Shown here in pieces: positions 17,341 through 25,263 of a stretch of 64,000 bases of DNA. Under the pieces are notes generated by a model. The model did not search any database and was not told the DNA's origin. It saw only the letters and a list, made by a program, of their open reading frames with translations. The stretch's first letter is position 1; every line of letters begins with the position of its first letter. Source of the stretch: Microbacteriaceae bacterium. GTDB lineage: Bacteria; Actinomycetota; Actinomycetes; Actinomycetales; Microbacteriaceae. The translations under genes were made by a program, and so were the position numbers. The stretch is taken from contig JAODMT010000006.1 of the NCBI GenBank assembly GCA_025464975.1, positions 1 through 64,000 of the forward strand, in the 5' to 3' direction.

Positions 17341-17418
17341 CCGTCGCCTTGCGTGCGCGGTCCGACATCCGTAGTATTGGACGCTGCTGCGCGCACTCTG
17401 CGCTGCAGCCTGTACTCA

Positions 17419-17509
17419 AACCCATCACCGCTCTTTTCGGTGGGTTGTGTGTGCCGACAAGAGACCTTGGGTAGAGGCCTTCTTTCCGACGGAAAGACGG
17501 GTTCTCTAC
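17419..17509 (+). promoter_or_regulatory. Structured leader upstream of rpmB
   Basis: The 187-bp gap between zur and rpmB holds two hairpins. The first pairs CACCG (17426-17430) with CGGTG (17438-17442), extended by AACC/GGTT across a CAT bulge. The second is nested: TCTTTCC (17481-17487)/GGAAAGA (17491-17497) inside GTAGAG (17471-17476)/CTCTAC (17504-17509). The second ends 18 bp before the rpmB ATG, close to the GGAGGA ribosome site, so it could be a ribosomal-protein leader. I see no convincing Zur box here. Confidence 0.45.
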
Positions 17510-17527
17510 GGTAGATGGAGGAAGACC

Positions 17528-17764
17528 ATGGCCGCAGTGTGCCAGGTGACTGGAGCCGTTCCCGGCTTCGGACACAACATTTCGCACTCGCACCGTCGCA
17601 CCAAGCGACGTTTCGACCCGAACGTGCAGAAGAAGACGTATTACGTCCCGTCGCTCAAGCGCAACGTGACCCTGACGCTGAGCGCCAAGGGGATCAAAGT
17701 CATTGACGCTCGTGGCATCGAATCAGTGGTCAAGGACATCCTCGGCCGTGGGGTGAAGATCTAA
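17528..17764 (+). CDS. rpmB: 50S ribosomal protein L28, zinc-independent form
   Basis: A 78-aa L28. The [16 protein letters not shown] block (residues 17-32) is diagnostic. Only one Cys is present (CQVTG, residue 5); the zinc-ribbon CxxC pairs of the zinc-binding form are missing, so this is the C-minus type that assembles without zinc. The ATG at 17528 follows GGAGGAAGACC. It is followed with a 1-bp overlap by rpmG and then rpsN, both also zinc-free. Confidence 0.96.
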   Translation: MAAVCQVTGAVPGFGHNISHSHRRTKRRFDPNVQKKTYYVPSLKRNVTLTLSAKGIKVIDARGIESVVKDILGRGVKI

Positions 17765-17931
17765 TGGCAAAGCAGCAGGACGTCCGTCCGATCATCAAGC
17801 TCCGTTCCACCGCGGGAACCGGTTACACCTATGTGACCAAGAAGAACCGCCGCAACGACCCAGACCGTCTGGTGCTGAAGAAGTACGACCCAATCGTGCG
17901 CCAGCACGTCGAATTCCGCGAGGAGCGCTAA
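17764..17931 (+). CDS. rpmG: 50S ribosomal protein L33, zinc-independent form
   Basis: A 55-aa L33. The sequence around [19 protein letters not shown] and the [14 protein letters not shown] tail are typical. No cysteine is present, so it is the zinc-independent type. The ATG overlaps the last base of the rpmB stop, and rpsN follows after 3 bp. Confidence 0.96.
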   Translation: MAKQQDVRPIIKLRSTAGTGYTYVTKKNRRNDPDRLVLKKYDPIVRQHVEFREER

Positions 17932-17934
17932 CCC

Positions 17935-18240
17935 ATGGCAAAGAAGAGCAAGATTGCTGCCAACGAGCAGCGCAAGATTGTCGTCGCCCGTTACGCGACG
18001 AAACGACTCGAGCTGAAGAAGGCCCTCGTCGACCCCACCTCGACCGACGCCGAGCGCGAGGCAGCCCGGCTCGGGCTGCAGAAGCTTCCGCGCAACGCCT
18101 CGCCGGTCCGTGTTCGCGGTCGTGACGCGATCGACGGTCGTCCGCGCGGTCTCCTCAGCCAGTTCGGCATCTCGCGCGTACGATTCCGCGATATGGCGCA
18201 CCGGGGCGAATTGCCCGGTATTACGAAGTCCAGCTGGTAA
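17935..18240 (+). CDS. rpsN: 30S ribosomal protein S14, zinc-independent form
   Basis: The 101-aa long-form S14. The C-terminal block [20 protein letters not shown] followed by [21 protein letters not shown] is characteristic, and no CxxC pairs occur. The long, cysteine-free form replaces the short zinc-ribbon S14 in many actinobacteria under zinc limitation or as the only copy. It ends the rpmB-rpmG-rpsN unit. Confidence 0.96.
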   Translation: MAKKSKIAANEQRKIVVARYATKRLELKKALVDPTSTDAEREAARLGLQKLPRNASPVRVRGRDAIDGRPRGLLSQFGISRVRFRDMAHRGELPGITKSSW

Positions 18241-18253
18241 ATTACAGGCGGTT

Positions 18254-18278
18254 GTGGGGTTTGTGCCCCGAAACCCAC
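18254..18278 (+). terminator. Probable terminator after rpsN
   Basis: GTGGGGTTT (18254-18262) pairs with AAACCCAC (18271-18278) around an 8-nt loop, with one bulged G and a short GTTTGATCC after it. It sits 14 bp after the rpsN stop. The T tract is poor. Confidence 0.55.
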
Positions 18279-18356
18279 GTTTGATCCATTCAACTGAACT
18301 GTTCTCTTGAGCAGGAATGTTTGTTCTGAAGAGCACAACGTCCGAGGAGGACTTCA

Positions 18357-18644
18357 ATGGCTGACAAGTCACTAAACCGTACCGAGCTCGTCGCGGCAGT
18401 TGCCGCTGAGTCTGGCCAGAGCCAGGCTGCAGTGAACGGCGTCCTCGACGCCCTGTTCTCGACCCTCGCCACTTCTGTTGGCGAAGGAACCAAGGTCACG
18501 ATCCCGGGTTGGCTCGCCGTCGAGCGTACGCACCGCGCGGCTCGTGCCGGCCGCAACCCGTCCACGGGTGAGGCAATCGAGATCAAGGCTGGTTATGGCG
18601 TGAAGGTCAGCGCCGGCAGCAAGCTCAAGGCCGCCGCAAAGTAG
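18357..18644 (+). CDS. hup: HU-family nucleoid DNA-binding protein
   Basis: A 95-aa HU/IHF-fold protein; the first two helices (LNRTELVAAVAAESGQSQAA) and the DNA-binding arm GWLAVERTHRAARAGRNPST (about residues 51-70) are clear. The arm carries the GRNPSTGE loop typical of HU. It lacks the long Lys/Ala-rich C-terminal tail seen in mycobacterial and some other actinobacterial HU proteins. A strong ribosome site GAGGAGG lies 8 bp before the ATG, fitting a highly expressed gene. It has its own terminator. Confidence 0.95.
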   Translation: MADKSLNRTELVAAVAAESGQSQAAVNGVLDALFSTLATSVGEGTKVTIPGWLAVERTHRAARAGRNPSTGEAIEIKAGYGVKVSAGSKLKAAAK

Positions 18645-18660
18645 TTCACCTCATCGTCTC

Positions 18661-18696
18661 GAAGGGGATGTCGACCACCTGGTCGGCATCCCCTTC
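18661..18696 (+). terminator. Hairpin terminator after hup
   Basis: GAAGGGGATG (18661-18670) and CATCCCCTTC (18687-18696) form a 10-bp stem continued by TCGACC/GGTCGG. The T run (CCTTTTTCCC) starts about 12 bp further on, so the site is strong in stem but atypical in tail. Confidence 0.7.
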
Positions 18697-18717
18697 GGTC
18701 GTTAACGCCTTTTTCCC

Positions 18718-18800
18718 ACAACGCAGGAGATTCACCACTTCACGTGCCATTCCCGTGTGAAAGCGGCCGCTTCATGGTGAATGTCCTGCGTTTTCGGTCA
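18718..18800. repeat. Dispersed palindromic element, copy 1
   Basis: Imperfect 20-bp inverted arms (18718-18737 and 18775-18794, two mismatches) flank a 37-nt interior. The right arm and its 6-bp flank (18775-18800) are the exact reverse complement of 26 bp at 28225-28250 in copy 2. The interiors of the two copies differ but have the same length. It lies between hup and the CopD-CtaG gene. Confidence 0.85.
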
Positions 18801-18870
18801 CGGGAGAAATGAGCGCCGCGGTTCGGCTCTCGGGAGTCCGAACGCAGTTGGCTCGCCTAGGCTGGATGGC

Positions 18871-20832
18871 GTGTCCCGGGTTCAGAAGATAGCCGGTCCA
18901 GCCCTGCTGCTGGCCGTCGCCTTCGCATCCCTGATCGTGGCCCTGCGGTTCGGCGGCGGATCGAATTCCCCGCTGCTCATCGATCCGGGCGCCGTCGTCC
19001 GATACGGGCTCCCCATAGCGACGATGCTCGGAAATCTTGGCGTCGCCCTCACCGTCGGCTCGCTCGTGCTTGTCTGCTACGCGCTGAGCGCCGACAAACC
19101 GGAGTTCAATCGCACGCTGGATGTGGCCTCCGGCGCCGCGGCGTTCTGGACCATCGCGTCCGCCGTGACGACCTTCCTCACCTTCATGAACTTCTACACC
19201 AAGCCGATAACGTTCGATTCTCAGTTCGGAACGTTCCTCGGGCAATTTCTCACTGGGCAGGCGCTCGGCGTGGCCTGGCTGAGCACGACCCTCATCGCCG
19301 CCATAACCACCGTGCTCTGTTTCGCGGTTCGCAACCGCACGGCTCTTATCGTGGTCACGGTGTTCGCGGCGACGGGATTCATCCCGACGGCGCTCGAGGG
19401 CCACTCGGCCGACGCGGCGGGCCACGACGCGGCCGTCAGTTCGCTCGGCCTTCACGTGCTCTTCGCCTCGATCTGGCTCGGCGGCCTGCTCGCGATCGTG
19501 TTCATCCGCAAGACCCTCGGCGGCGGTCGAATCGGCCCGATTCTCGCGCGCTACTCGAGCCTCGCCATCATCTGCTTCGTCGTCGTCGCGGTCTCCGGCT
19601 ACGTGAACGCCGCCCTTCGGGTGGGCACGCTCGCGCAGCTGCTCACGCCCTACGGCATCCTTGTGCTCATCAAGGTCTTCGCCCTCCTGGGCCTTGGGCT
19701 GTTCGGCCTCGTGCAGCGCCGGTTTCTCGTGGCCAAGATGCAGCGGGCGAAGAATTCGGGAAGCGGGTTCTTCTGGTGGCTCGTCGCCGCAGAGCTCGGC
19801 TTCATGGGGCTAGCCTCCGGGGTGGCCGTCGCGCTCGCGAAAACCGCGACACCGGTGGGCGACAACGGCAGCCCCACGTCGCCGGCCTGGATCCTGACCC
19901 AAAGCCCGCTGCCACCGCAGCTCACCTTCGCGCGATACTTCACCAGTTGGAACTTCGACATCCTCTGGGTGCTGATTATCGCGTTCCTCGCCTTCTTCTA
20001 CATCGCCGGCGTCGTGCGCCTGCACCGCCGGGGCGACCGGTGGCCGTGGTACCGGCTCGTGCTGTGGCTCGCCGGGCTCGCGCTGCTGTTCTACGTGACC
20101 AACGGCGGAATCAACGTGTACGAGAAGTACCTGTTCAGCGTTCACATGCTCGGGCACATGCTGCTCGGGATGATGATTCCCGTGCTGCTGGTTCCGGCGG
20201 CGCCGGTGACCCTCGCGCTGCGCGCCATCGTCAAGCGCAACGATGGCAGTCGCGGTCCGCGCGAATGGATCATGATCTTCGTCCATTCCCGCATCTCGGC
20301 GGTTCTCTCGAACCCGATCGTCGCCGCGGTGCTGTTCGCCGGTTCCCTCTGGGTGTTTTACTACACACCCCTGTTCGGCTGGGCCACGACGGATCACTTC
20401 GGGCACACCTGGATGATCGCGCACTTCCTGGTCACCGGCTACCTCTTCGTGCAGTCCCTCATCGGCGTCGATCCCGTGCCCTACCGCGCCCCCTACCCGC
20501 TTCGACTCCTCACGCTGCTCGGCACAATGGGATTCCACGCCTTCTTCGGCATCTCGCTCATGACCGGAACCGGGCTGCTACTGGCCAACTGGTATGGGGC
20601 CATGGGGCGCACCTGGGGTCCGAGTGCGATAGCCGACCAACAAACGGGCGGCGGTATCGCCTGGAGCGTAGGGGAGATCCCGACGGTGATCCTCGCCATC
20701 GTGGTTGCCGTGATGTGGAGCACGAGCGACGCGAAGGACGCCAAACGACTCGACCGGAAGGCCGAACGGGACGGCGACGCCGACCTGGTGGCGTACAACC
20801 GGATGCTGGCCGAGCGAGCGTCGCACCGTTAG
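18871..20832 (+). CDS. CopD-CtaG fusion: copper resistance/cytochrome oxidase assembly membrane protein
   Basis: A 653-aa polytopic membrane protein. The N-terminal half (about residues 1-300) fits the CopD family, with the HSADAAGHDAAV loop and SIWLGGLLAIV helix. The C-terminal half (about 340-620) fits the CtaG/caa3-type cytochrome c oxidase assembly family, with VHMLGHMLLGMMIPVLLVP and TDHFGHTWMIAHFLVTGYLF carrying conserved His residues. The fusion is common in actinobacteria and is expected to deliver copper to the terminal oxidase. The GTG at 18871 is used because the upstream open frame runs through the palindromic repeat at 18718-18800. Confidence 0.88.
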   Translation: MSRVQKIAGPALLLAVAFASLIVALRFGGGSNSPLLIDPGAVVRYGLPIATMLGNLGVALTVGSLVLVCYALSADKPEFNRTLDVASGAAAFWTIASAVTTFLTFMNFYTKPITFDSQFGTFLGQFLTGQALGVAWLSTTLIAAITTVLCFAVRNRTALIVVTVFAATGFIPTALEGHSADAAGHDAAVSSLGLHVLFASIWLGGLLAIVFIRKTLGGGRIGPILARYSSLAIICFVVVAVSGYVNAALRVGTLAQLLTPYGILVLIKVFALLGLGLFGLVQRRFLVAKMQRAKNSGSGFFWWLVAAELGFMGLASGVAVALAKTATPVGDNGSPTSPAWILTQSPLPPQLTFARYFTSWNFDILWVLIIAFLAFFYIAGVVRLHRRGDRWPWYRLVLWLAGLALLFYVTNGGINVYEKYLFSVHMLGHMLLGMMIPVLLVPAAPVTLALRAIVKRNDGSRGPREWIMIFVHSRISAVLSNPIVAAVLFAGSLWVFYYTPLFGWATTDHFGHTWMIAHFLVTGYLFVQSLIGVDPVPYRAPYPLRLLTLLGTMGFHAFFGISLMTGTGLLLANWYGAMGRTWGPSAIADQQTGGGIAWSVGEIPTVILAIVVAVMWSTSDAKDAKRLDRKAERDGDADLVAYNRMLAERASHR

Positions 20833-20871
20833 CCGGTGCCAGCGCGGCAACCGGCGCGGACGCCGGGGGAA

Positions 20872-21849
20872 TCAGTACTGGGCGGTGATTGACGGCGTTC
20901 CGTCGGCGCCAAAGGTGATCAGGTAACGCACCGAGAACGGGATGTCCTCGTCGAAGGTCGAGACGCTGCCGTCGAAGATCGAGCGCACCTTCACCACCAG
21001 GTGAGCCATTGCCGCAGTATCCGGAATTTGCCAGGAGCCCGACTCGCCCACCGGCTCGATCTTCACAACCGGGTAGGTGACCATCGACCAGGTGGGGTCG
21101 TTCTGAATCCGGTCGGTGATCGCTTTTCCCATGGGGCAGCCGGTCGGCAGCAACACGTTTTGGGTCACGCACGTGGCAAGGAACCGATCGAGTTCCTTCG
21201 ACACCTCCGTGCGAAACGCGCGGTTCGCCTGAATATCCACGGCGGCGGCCACCCGACTGCCGACCGTCGACACGAGTATGCCGGTCTTGGCGGCGGTGAG
21301 GTACGCAGAGGCGTGGGTCAGCTTGACGAACGCCGGCGCGAGTACGCGGTAGTCGGTCGCTACCCCCGGGCCGGTGGAGGAGGTGAGGTGAACGCCGTTC
21401 GCCGCGAAGGACGCGTCGTGCTCGGGGGTGATTGCAATCTGGGCCTGCGGGCTGTCGGCGAACTGCCAAGCGGAAAAGAAGCCGAACCGCGAACCGGTGT
21501 GTTCCACGTGAAACGATGTCGTTCCGGTTGTCGCACCAAAACTGTACCGATACACGACAGTGTGCCTTCCCGCTCCGTCGTCGGTATCGCTGACCAGTCG
21601 AATTCCCGTCAGGTCGCCGAGCGCTTCGGGGGAGACCAGTCGGGTAGACCCGCTACCCGAAAGCGCGACCCCCGGCATGGCAAGGGCGCCCTCGACGTCG
21701 TGCCGGGCAAGCGCATCCAGATAGGAGTGGACGTATCCGGAGGCGCTGTAGAGGGTGAGGTTGAGGGTCGTCACCGTCGCGAGAAAGCCGGCAATCAGAA
21801 GGCCGCAGAGCGCGAGCCAGCGGTTGAGAGCTTTGCGCTGCATGTCCAC
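20872..21849 (-). CDS. Membrane-anchored extracytoplasmic protein of unknown function
   Basis: A 325-aa protein with one N-terminal transmembrane helix (WLALCGLLIAGFLATVTTLNLTLY, about residues 11-34) and a long soluble part outside the cell. The opening DALARHDVEGALAMPGV resembles the NTF2-like region found in many actinobacterial cell-envelope proteins. I recognise no named family. Translation starts at GTG 21849 or ATG 21843. It is convergent with the CopD-CtaG gene and divergent from the helicase gene. Confidence 0.75.
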   Translation of the reverse strand: MDMQRKALNRWLALCGLLIAGFLATVTTLNLTLYSASGYVHSYLDALARHDVEGALAMPGVALSGSGSTRLVSPEALGDLTGIRLVSDTDDGAGRHTVVYRYSFGATTGTTSFHVEHTGSRFGFFSAWQFADSPQAQIAITPEHDASFAANGVHLTSSTGPGVATDYRVLAPAFVKLTHASAYLTAAKTGILVSTVGSRVAAAVDIQANRAFRTEVSKELDRFLATCVTQNVLLPTGCPMGKAITDRIQNDPTWSMVTYPVVKIEPVGESGSWQIPDTAAMAHLVVKVRSIFDGSVSTFDEDIPFSVRYLITFGADGTPSITAQY

Positions 21850-21998
21850 ATCCTAAGGTCGCGCCCTAGGCACGATGGCTCTACAGTCGCGCGCCGTTCG
21901 GGAATCGTTGTCGCGCGGCGAACGGTAGATTGGATGTCGATTGCACCGTCTGGTCGTGAGGGCGGGTGATTGCGGGCCGAGTGATCGTGAGGAGTGTG

Positions 21999-23297
21999 GT
22001 GACCGACTTCGCGCTCTCCGCCGAGCAGGCGGCGGTCTTCGAGCTGATCGAGAAGACCAGGGACAACATCTTCGTCACCGGTCGAGCCGGCACGGGAAAG
22101 TCGACGCTGCTCAATCACCTCTCCTGGAACACCGACAAGCAAGTGGTGATCTGCGCACCGACCGGAGTCGCGGCGCTCAACGTCGGCGGGCAGACCATTC
22201 ACTCCCTGTTCCGATTGCCGATCGGTGTGATCGCCGACCAATCGATCGATCAGGTTCCGGAGCTTCGCAAGCTGCTGAATACCATCGACACCCTTGTCAT
22301 CGACGAGGTGTCAATGGTCAACGCCGACCTGATCGACGCCATCGATCGAAGCCTCCGTCAGGCGCGGCAGAAGCCGTTCACCGCCTTCGGTGGGGTGCAG
22401 GTTGTGCTGTTCGGCGATCCGTACCAGCTCGCCCCGGTTCCGGGCGATGCCGATGAGCGCGCCTATTTCGCCGATCAATACCGGTCGATGTGGTTCTTCG
22501 ATGCCAAGGTGTGGCAGGAGACCGAGCTGCGCATCTTCGAGTTGACGACGATTCATCGCCAGCATGAGGCCGAATTCAAGTACATGCTCAACGCCGTGCG
22601 ACACGGGCGGGTCACCGCGGAGATCGCCGGTCGGCTGAACGCGACGGGAGCGCGCCCCGCGCCGACCGACGGCGCGATTACTCTCGCCACCCGAAACGAC
22701 ACCGTCAACCGCATCAATGCCGCGCAACTTGCGAGGCTGCCGGGACCCGTCAAGACGGCAAAGGCCGAGGTCACCGGGGAGTTTGGCGGCCGGGCGTTTC
22801 CCGCCGACGAGTCCCTGCAGCTCAAGGTCGGCGCCCGAGTCATGTTCCTTCGCAACGACTCGGCCACCGACGGCGGGCAGCGCTGGGTGAACGGAACCGT
22901 TGGAACGGTCACCAAGATCTCATCGACAGTCTTTGTGGATGTCGACGGTGAGGTACACGAGGTGCAGCCGGCCATCTGGGAGAAATTCAAGTACACCTAT
23001 TCCGCGGCGACGAAACAGCTGAAAAAGGACATCGTTGCCGAATTTCAGCAGTTCCCGCTGCGATTGGCCTGGGCGGTGACCATCCACAAGTCGCAGGGCA
23101 AGACCTATGACCGCGCGATAGTCGACCTCGGCTCCGGCACTTTCAGCGCCGGCCAGACCTATGTCGCGCTCAGCCGGCTGACCGAATTGGACGGCCTCTA
23201 CCTGAGTCGACCGCTTCGGCCGGGCGACATCAGGGTGGATGCCGACGTCGAGCGGTTTATGAGTGGCGCCCTCGCCGTGCCCGCCATCCAGGCCTGA
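21999..23297 (+). CDS. PIF1/RecD-like superfamily 1 DNA helicase
   Basis: An ATP-dependent 5'-3' helicase-like protein of about 432 aa. Motifs in order: Walker A GRAGTGKST (near residue 30), GVAALNVGGQTIHSLF (motif Ia, PIF1-type), Walker B VIDEVSMV, motif III FGDPYQLAPVPG, and the C-terminal WAVTIHKSQGKTYDR with TYVALSRL (motifs V/VI). The architecture fits bacterial PIF1-like helicases, which act on stalled forks and G-rich structures. Two GTG codons near 21996-21999 follow AGGAG (21990-21994); an earlier GTG at 21966 is also open. The gene stands alone. Confidence 0.88.
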   Translation: MTDFALSAEQAAVFELIEKTRDNIFVTGRAGTGKSTLLNHLSWNTDKQVVICAPTGVAALNVGGQTIHSLFRLPIGVIADQSIDQVPELRKLLNTIDTLVIDEVSMVNADLIDAIDRSLRQARQKPFTAFGGVQVVLFGDPYQLAPVPGDADERAYFADQYRSMWFFDAKVWQETELRIFELTTIHRQHEAEFKYMLNAVRHGRVTAEIAGRLNATGARPAPTDGAITLATRNDTVNRINAAQLARLPGPVKTAKAEVTGEFGGRAFPADESLQLKVGARVMFLRNDSATDGGQRWVNGTVGTVTKISSTVFVDVDGEVHEVQPAIWEKFKYTYSAATKQLKKDIVAEFQQFPLRLAWAVTIHKSQGKTYDRAIVDLGSGTFSAGQTYVALSRLTELDGLYLSRPLRPGDIRVDADVERFMSGALAVPAIQA

Positions 23298-23319
23298 GGC
23301 CGGCCCGCTCACTCTCGAA

Positions 23320-23889
23320 TCAGTGCCCGAAGTGCCCGGGAGCGTGGACCTGGAAGGTGTCGTCGGCGGTGCCGCCATGGTGGCCGGCGTGAGGCCCGTC
23401 ATGGCCCGCTTGAGTGTACGCGAGTGCCGGTGTGGTCAGCCCGGCGACGATCATGGCTCCCGCGAACATGCCGAGCAGGTACAGTGACGCGTTGCCGCCT
23501 CGGCGAGGCTCCGGGACGATGTCGCCGTGCCGTTCGGACGCCCTTCGCACGTGAACGCTGATCACCGAGGCGATGAACAACTCGAAAAGCGCGGCGACGG
23601 CCATCGGCACGAACGCGAGCAGCGAGGCGATGGACCCATTGCCGAACACCATCGCGGCGACCAACAGCAGCGCCCAGGCGACAAGGGGACCGAGCGCACC
23701 GGCGACGGCGGCCCTCGGCAACACAAGCCGACCACGGGACAGCGTAGCCACGGCCCATCCGGCCTCGGCGACACCGATCGCTGTGAGCGGAATAGCGATC
23801 GGAAGGGGAGAACTCACGACGAGCGCGAGGTGGATCACTGCCGCGCCGATGGCGGCAAAGGCCAGCCAACTACGCAGAATTTGCGACAC
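23320..23889 (-). CDS. Membrane protein with histidine-rich tail
   Basis: A 189-aa protein with about four transmembrane helices and a short extracytoplasmic C-terminal tail rich in His (HDGPHAGHHGG and ending HAPGHFGH). The tail has eight or more His in under 30 residues, which suggests metal binding. No family is recognised. Copper-related CopD-CtaG lies about 2.5 kb away but not in the same operon. The gene converges on the helicase gene and precedes nothing clearly linked. Confidence 0.75.
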   Translation of the reverse strand: MSQILRSWLAFAAIGAAVIHLALVVSSPLPIAIPLTAIGVAEAGWAVATLSRGRLVLPRAAVAGALGPLVAWALLLVAAMVFGNGSIASLLAFVPMAVAALFELFIASVISVHVRRASERHGDIVPEPRRGGNASLYLLGMFAGAMIVAGLTTPALAYTQAGHDGPHAGHHGGTADDTFQVHAPGHFGH

Positions 23890-23925
23890 GAGAGCCCTCC
23901 CCCTTCTTGACGTCGAACTGACCCG

Positions 23926-24339
23926 TTACGCGACGGCAGTCGAGCGACCGATTCCCTTGTCGGCGCCGAGGCCGACGCCGAGCAACACCACGGCGCTACC
24001 GAAGTGCAGAACGTGGTCCGGCACGTTGAGGGCGAGGATGTTGAGGTCGGTGCCGGTGACGAACAGACCAACGATTCCGAGCACGAGATAGACCGCTCCG
24101 ATGGTGGTGTTGACCCTCCGCGAGGCGGGAACGTTCGACAGGCCGGCAATGAGCAGCGCGGCGCCGATCAGAAGGTGGGCAATGTTGTGAAAGATGTTCA
24201 CCTCGAAGATGCCGAGTAGCAGCCCACCGGTGGTGTCGAAGAAGCCGACACCCGCGGTCGCGGTGAAGCCGAGCAGGCCGACGAGCAGATAGACCGCGCC
24301 GAACACAGTGGCCAGCAGACGGTTTGGGGACTTGGTCAT
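23926..24339 (-). CDS. DUF4383-family membrane protein
   Basis: A 137-aa protein with four transmembrane helices. The opening PNRLLATVFGAVYLLVGLLGF, the central NIFHNIAHLLIGAALL and the C-terminal DHVLHFGSAVVLLGVGL are typical of DUF4383. The function is unknown. The ATG at 24339 follows a GGAGG ribosome site (complement of 24346-24350). Confidence 0.88.
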   Translation of the reverse strand: MTKSPNRLLATVFGAVYLLVGLLGFTATAGVGFFDTTGGLLLGIFEVNIFHNIAHLLIGAALLIAGLSNVPASRRVNTTIGAVYLVLGIVGLFVTGTDLNILALNVPDHVLHFGSAVVLLGVGLGADKGIGRSTAVA

Positions 24340-24420
24340 GAGATTCCTCCTAAACACAGCCCGACGGATGCCGCGCCTGATTGCTATTCGTACCCGCGCG
24401 CTCAGGAGTTTGGTGCCGGA

Positions 24421-25065
24421 TTAATCGAGAAGGTGCTCTTCGAGAAAGGAGGAGGTGCGGGCAAAGGCGAGGGTAGCGGCGCCCACGTCGACCCGTTCGA
24501 GGATCGTCGCGTTCGCGAACGAGTGCGCTGTTCCCGGGTAACTCCATTCGGTCACCGGCGTGCCGTGATCCTTGAGCCTGTCGATGAACGAATCGGGATC
24601 TTCGCCTTCGTCCCACTCGTCGACCTCGGCGAAGTGAAGAAGTACGGGGCACGGGATGACGCCGTGCTGGTCCGCTCCGAGGGTCGCGTAATACGCTACG
24701 ACCGCCTCCGCGTCCCCGCTCTGGCCGTGCAGGAGAGCGAGCCATCCGCCCAGAGAGAAGCCGACGATTCCGACCCGGGCCGATCCCTCCGCTCGTGACT
24801 CTCGGATGATCTCGCTGAGTTGCTCGAGGGCGCCGGCGACGTCAAGATCGGCCATGAGCTTCGCTGCATCGCCGCTGTCTGTGGTCGCGACCCCGTCGAA
24901 GAGATCCGGAACCGCAACCTGATAGCCCTGGCGTTCGAGTCCGGCTGCATAATTCTCGAGCCAGGGAAGGCGACCGTACCAGTCGTGAACCAGGATGACG
25001 AGTGGGCGACCGGCCTCGCCGAACAACAGCGGAACGCCGGGGGAGGGGATGGGAACGAGCGGCAT
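24421..25065 (-). CDS. Dienelactone-hydrolase-family protein
   Basis: An alpha/beta hydrolase of 214 aa with the dienelactone hydrolase layout: VILVHDWYG near the N terminus, nucleophile elbow GFSLGG (Ser in place of the classical Cys), Asp in HFAEVDEWDEGED, and His in YPGTAHSFAN. Such proteins hydrolyse lactones or esters, but the substrate is not evident. The ATG at 25065 follows GAGGG and cuts off an unsupported upstream extension. No operon partner is seen. Confidence 0.87.
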   Translation of the reverse strand: MPLVPIPSPGVPLLFGEAGRPLVILVHDWYGRLPWLENYAAGLERQGYQVAVPDLFDGVATTDSGDAAKLMADLDVAGALEQLSEIIRESRAEGSARVGIVGFSLGGWLALLHGQSGDAEAVVAYYATLGADQHGVIPCPVLLHFAEVDEWDEGEDPDSFIDRLKDHGTPVTEWSYPGTAHSFANATILERVDVGAATLAFARTSSFLEEHLLD

Positions 25066-25210
25066 ACGGCCCTCTAACACAGAACGACGGGGTTGTCCGA
25101 TTGCCCGCCACTCTAGTCGAGGACCGGCGCGACCGGGCGTCAGGACGCGTGCAGCGCGAGTTCCTGAGCGGCCCACCCCCGGGTGTGCCTAGAGGGCGAT
25201 CGGAGCAGAA

Positions 25211-25246
25211 GGCGGGGCGGTCGCGCAAACGCCCGACCGCCCCGCC
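25211..25246 (-). terminator. GC-rich hairpin downstream of the protease gene
   Basis: Perfect 13-bp arms (25211-25223 and 25234-25246) around a 10-nt loop lie 17 bp after the 3' end of the serine protease gene. There is no T run, which is common for high-GC terminators. Confidence 0.65.
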
Positions 25247-25263
25247 GCTAGCCAGAAGCGTCG

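Noticed and set aside
17341-17527. Zur box before rpmB
   Set aside because: No sequence within a few mismatches of the Zur pattern was found; the visible structures are hairpins.
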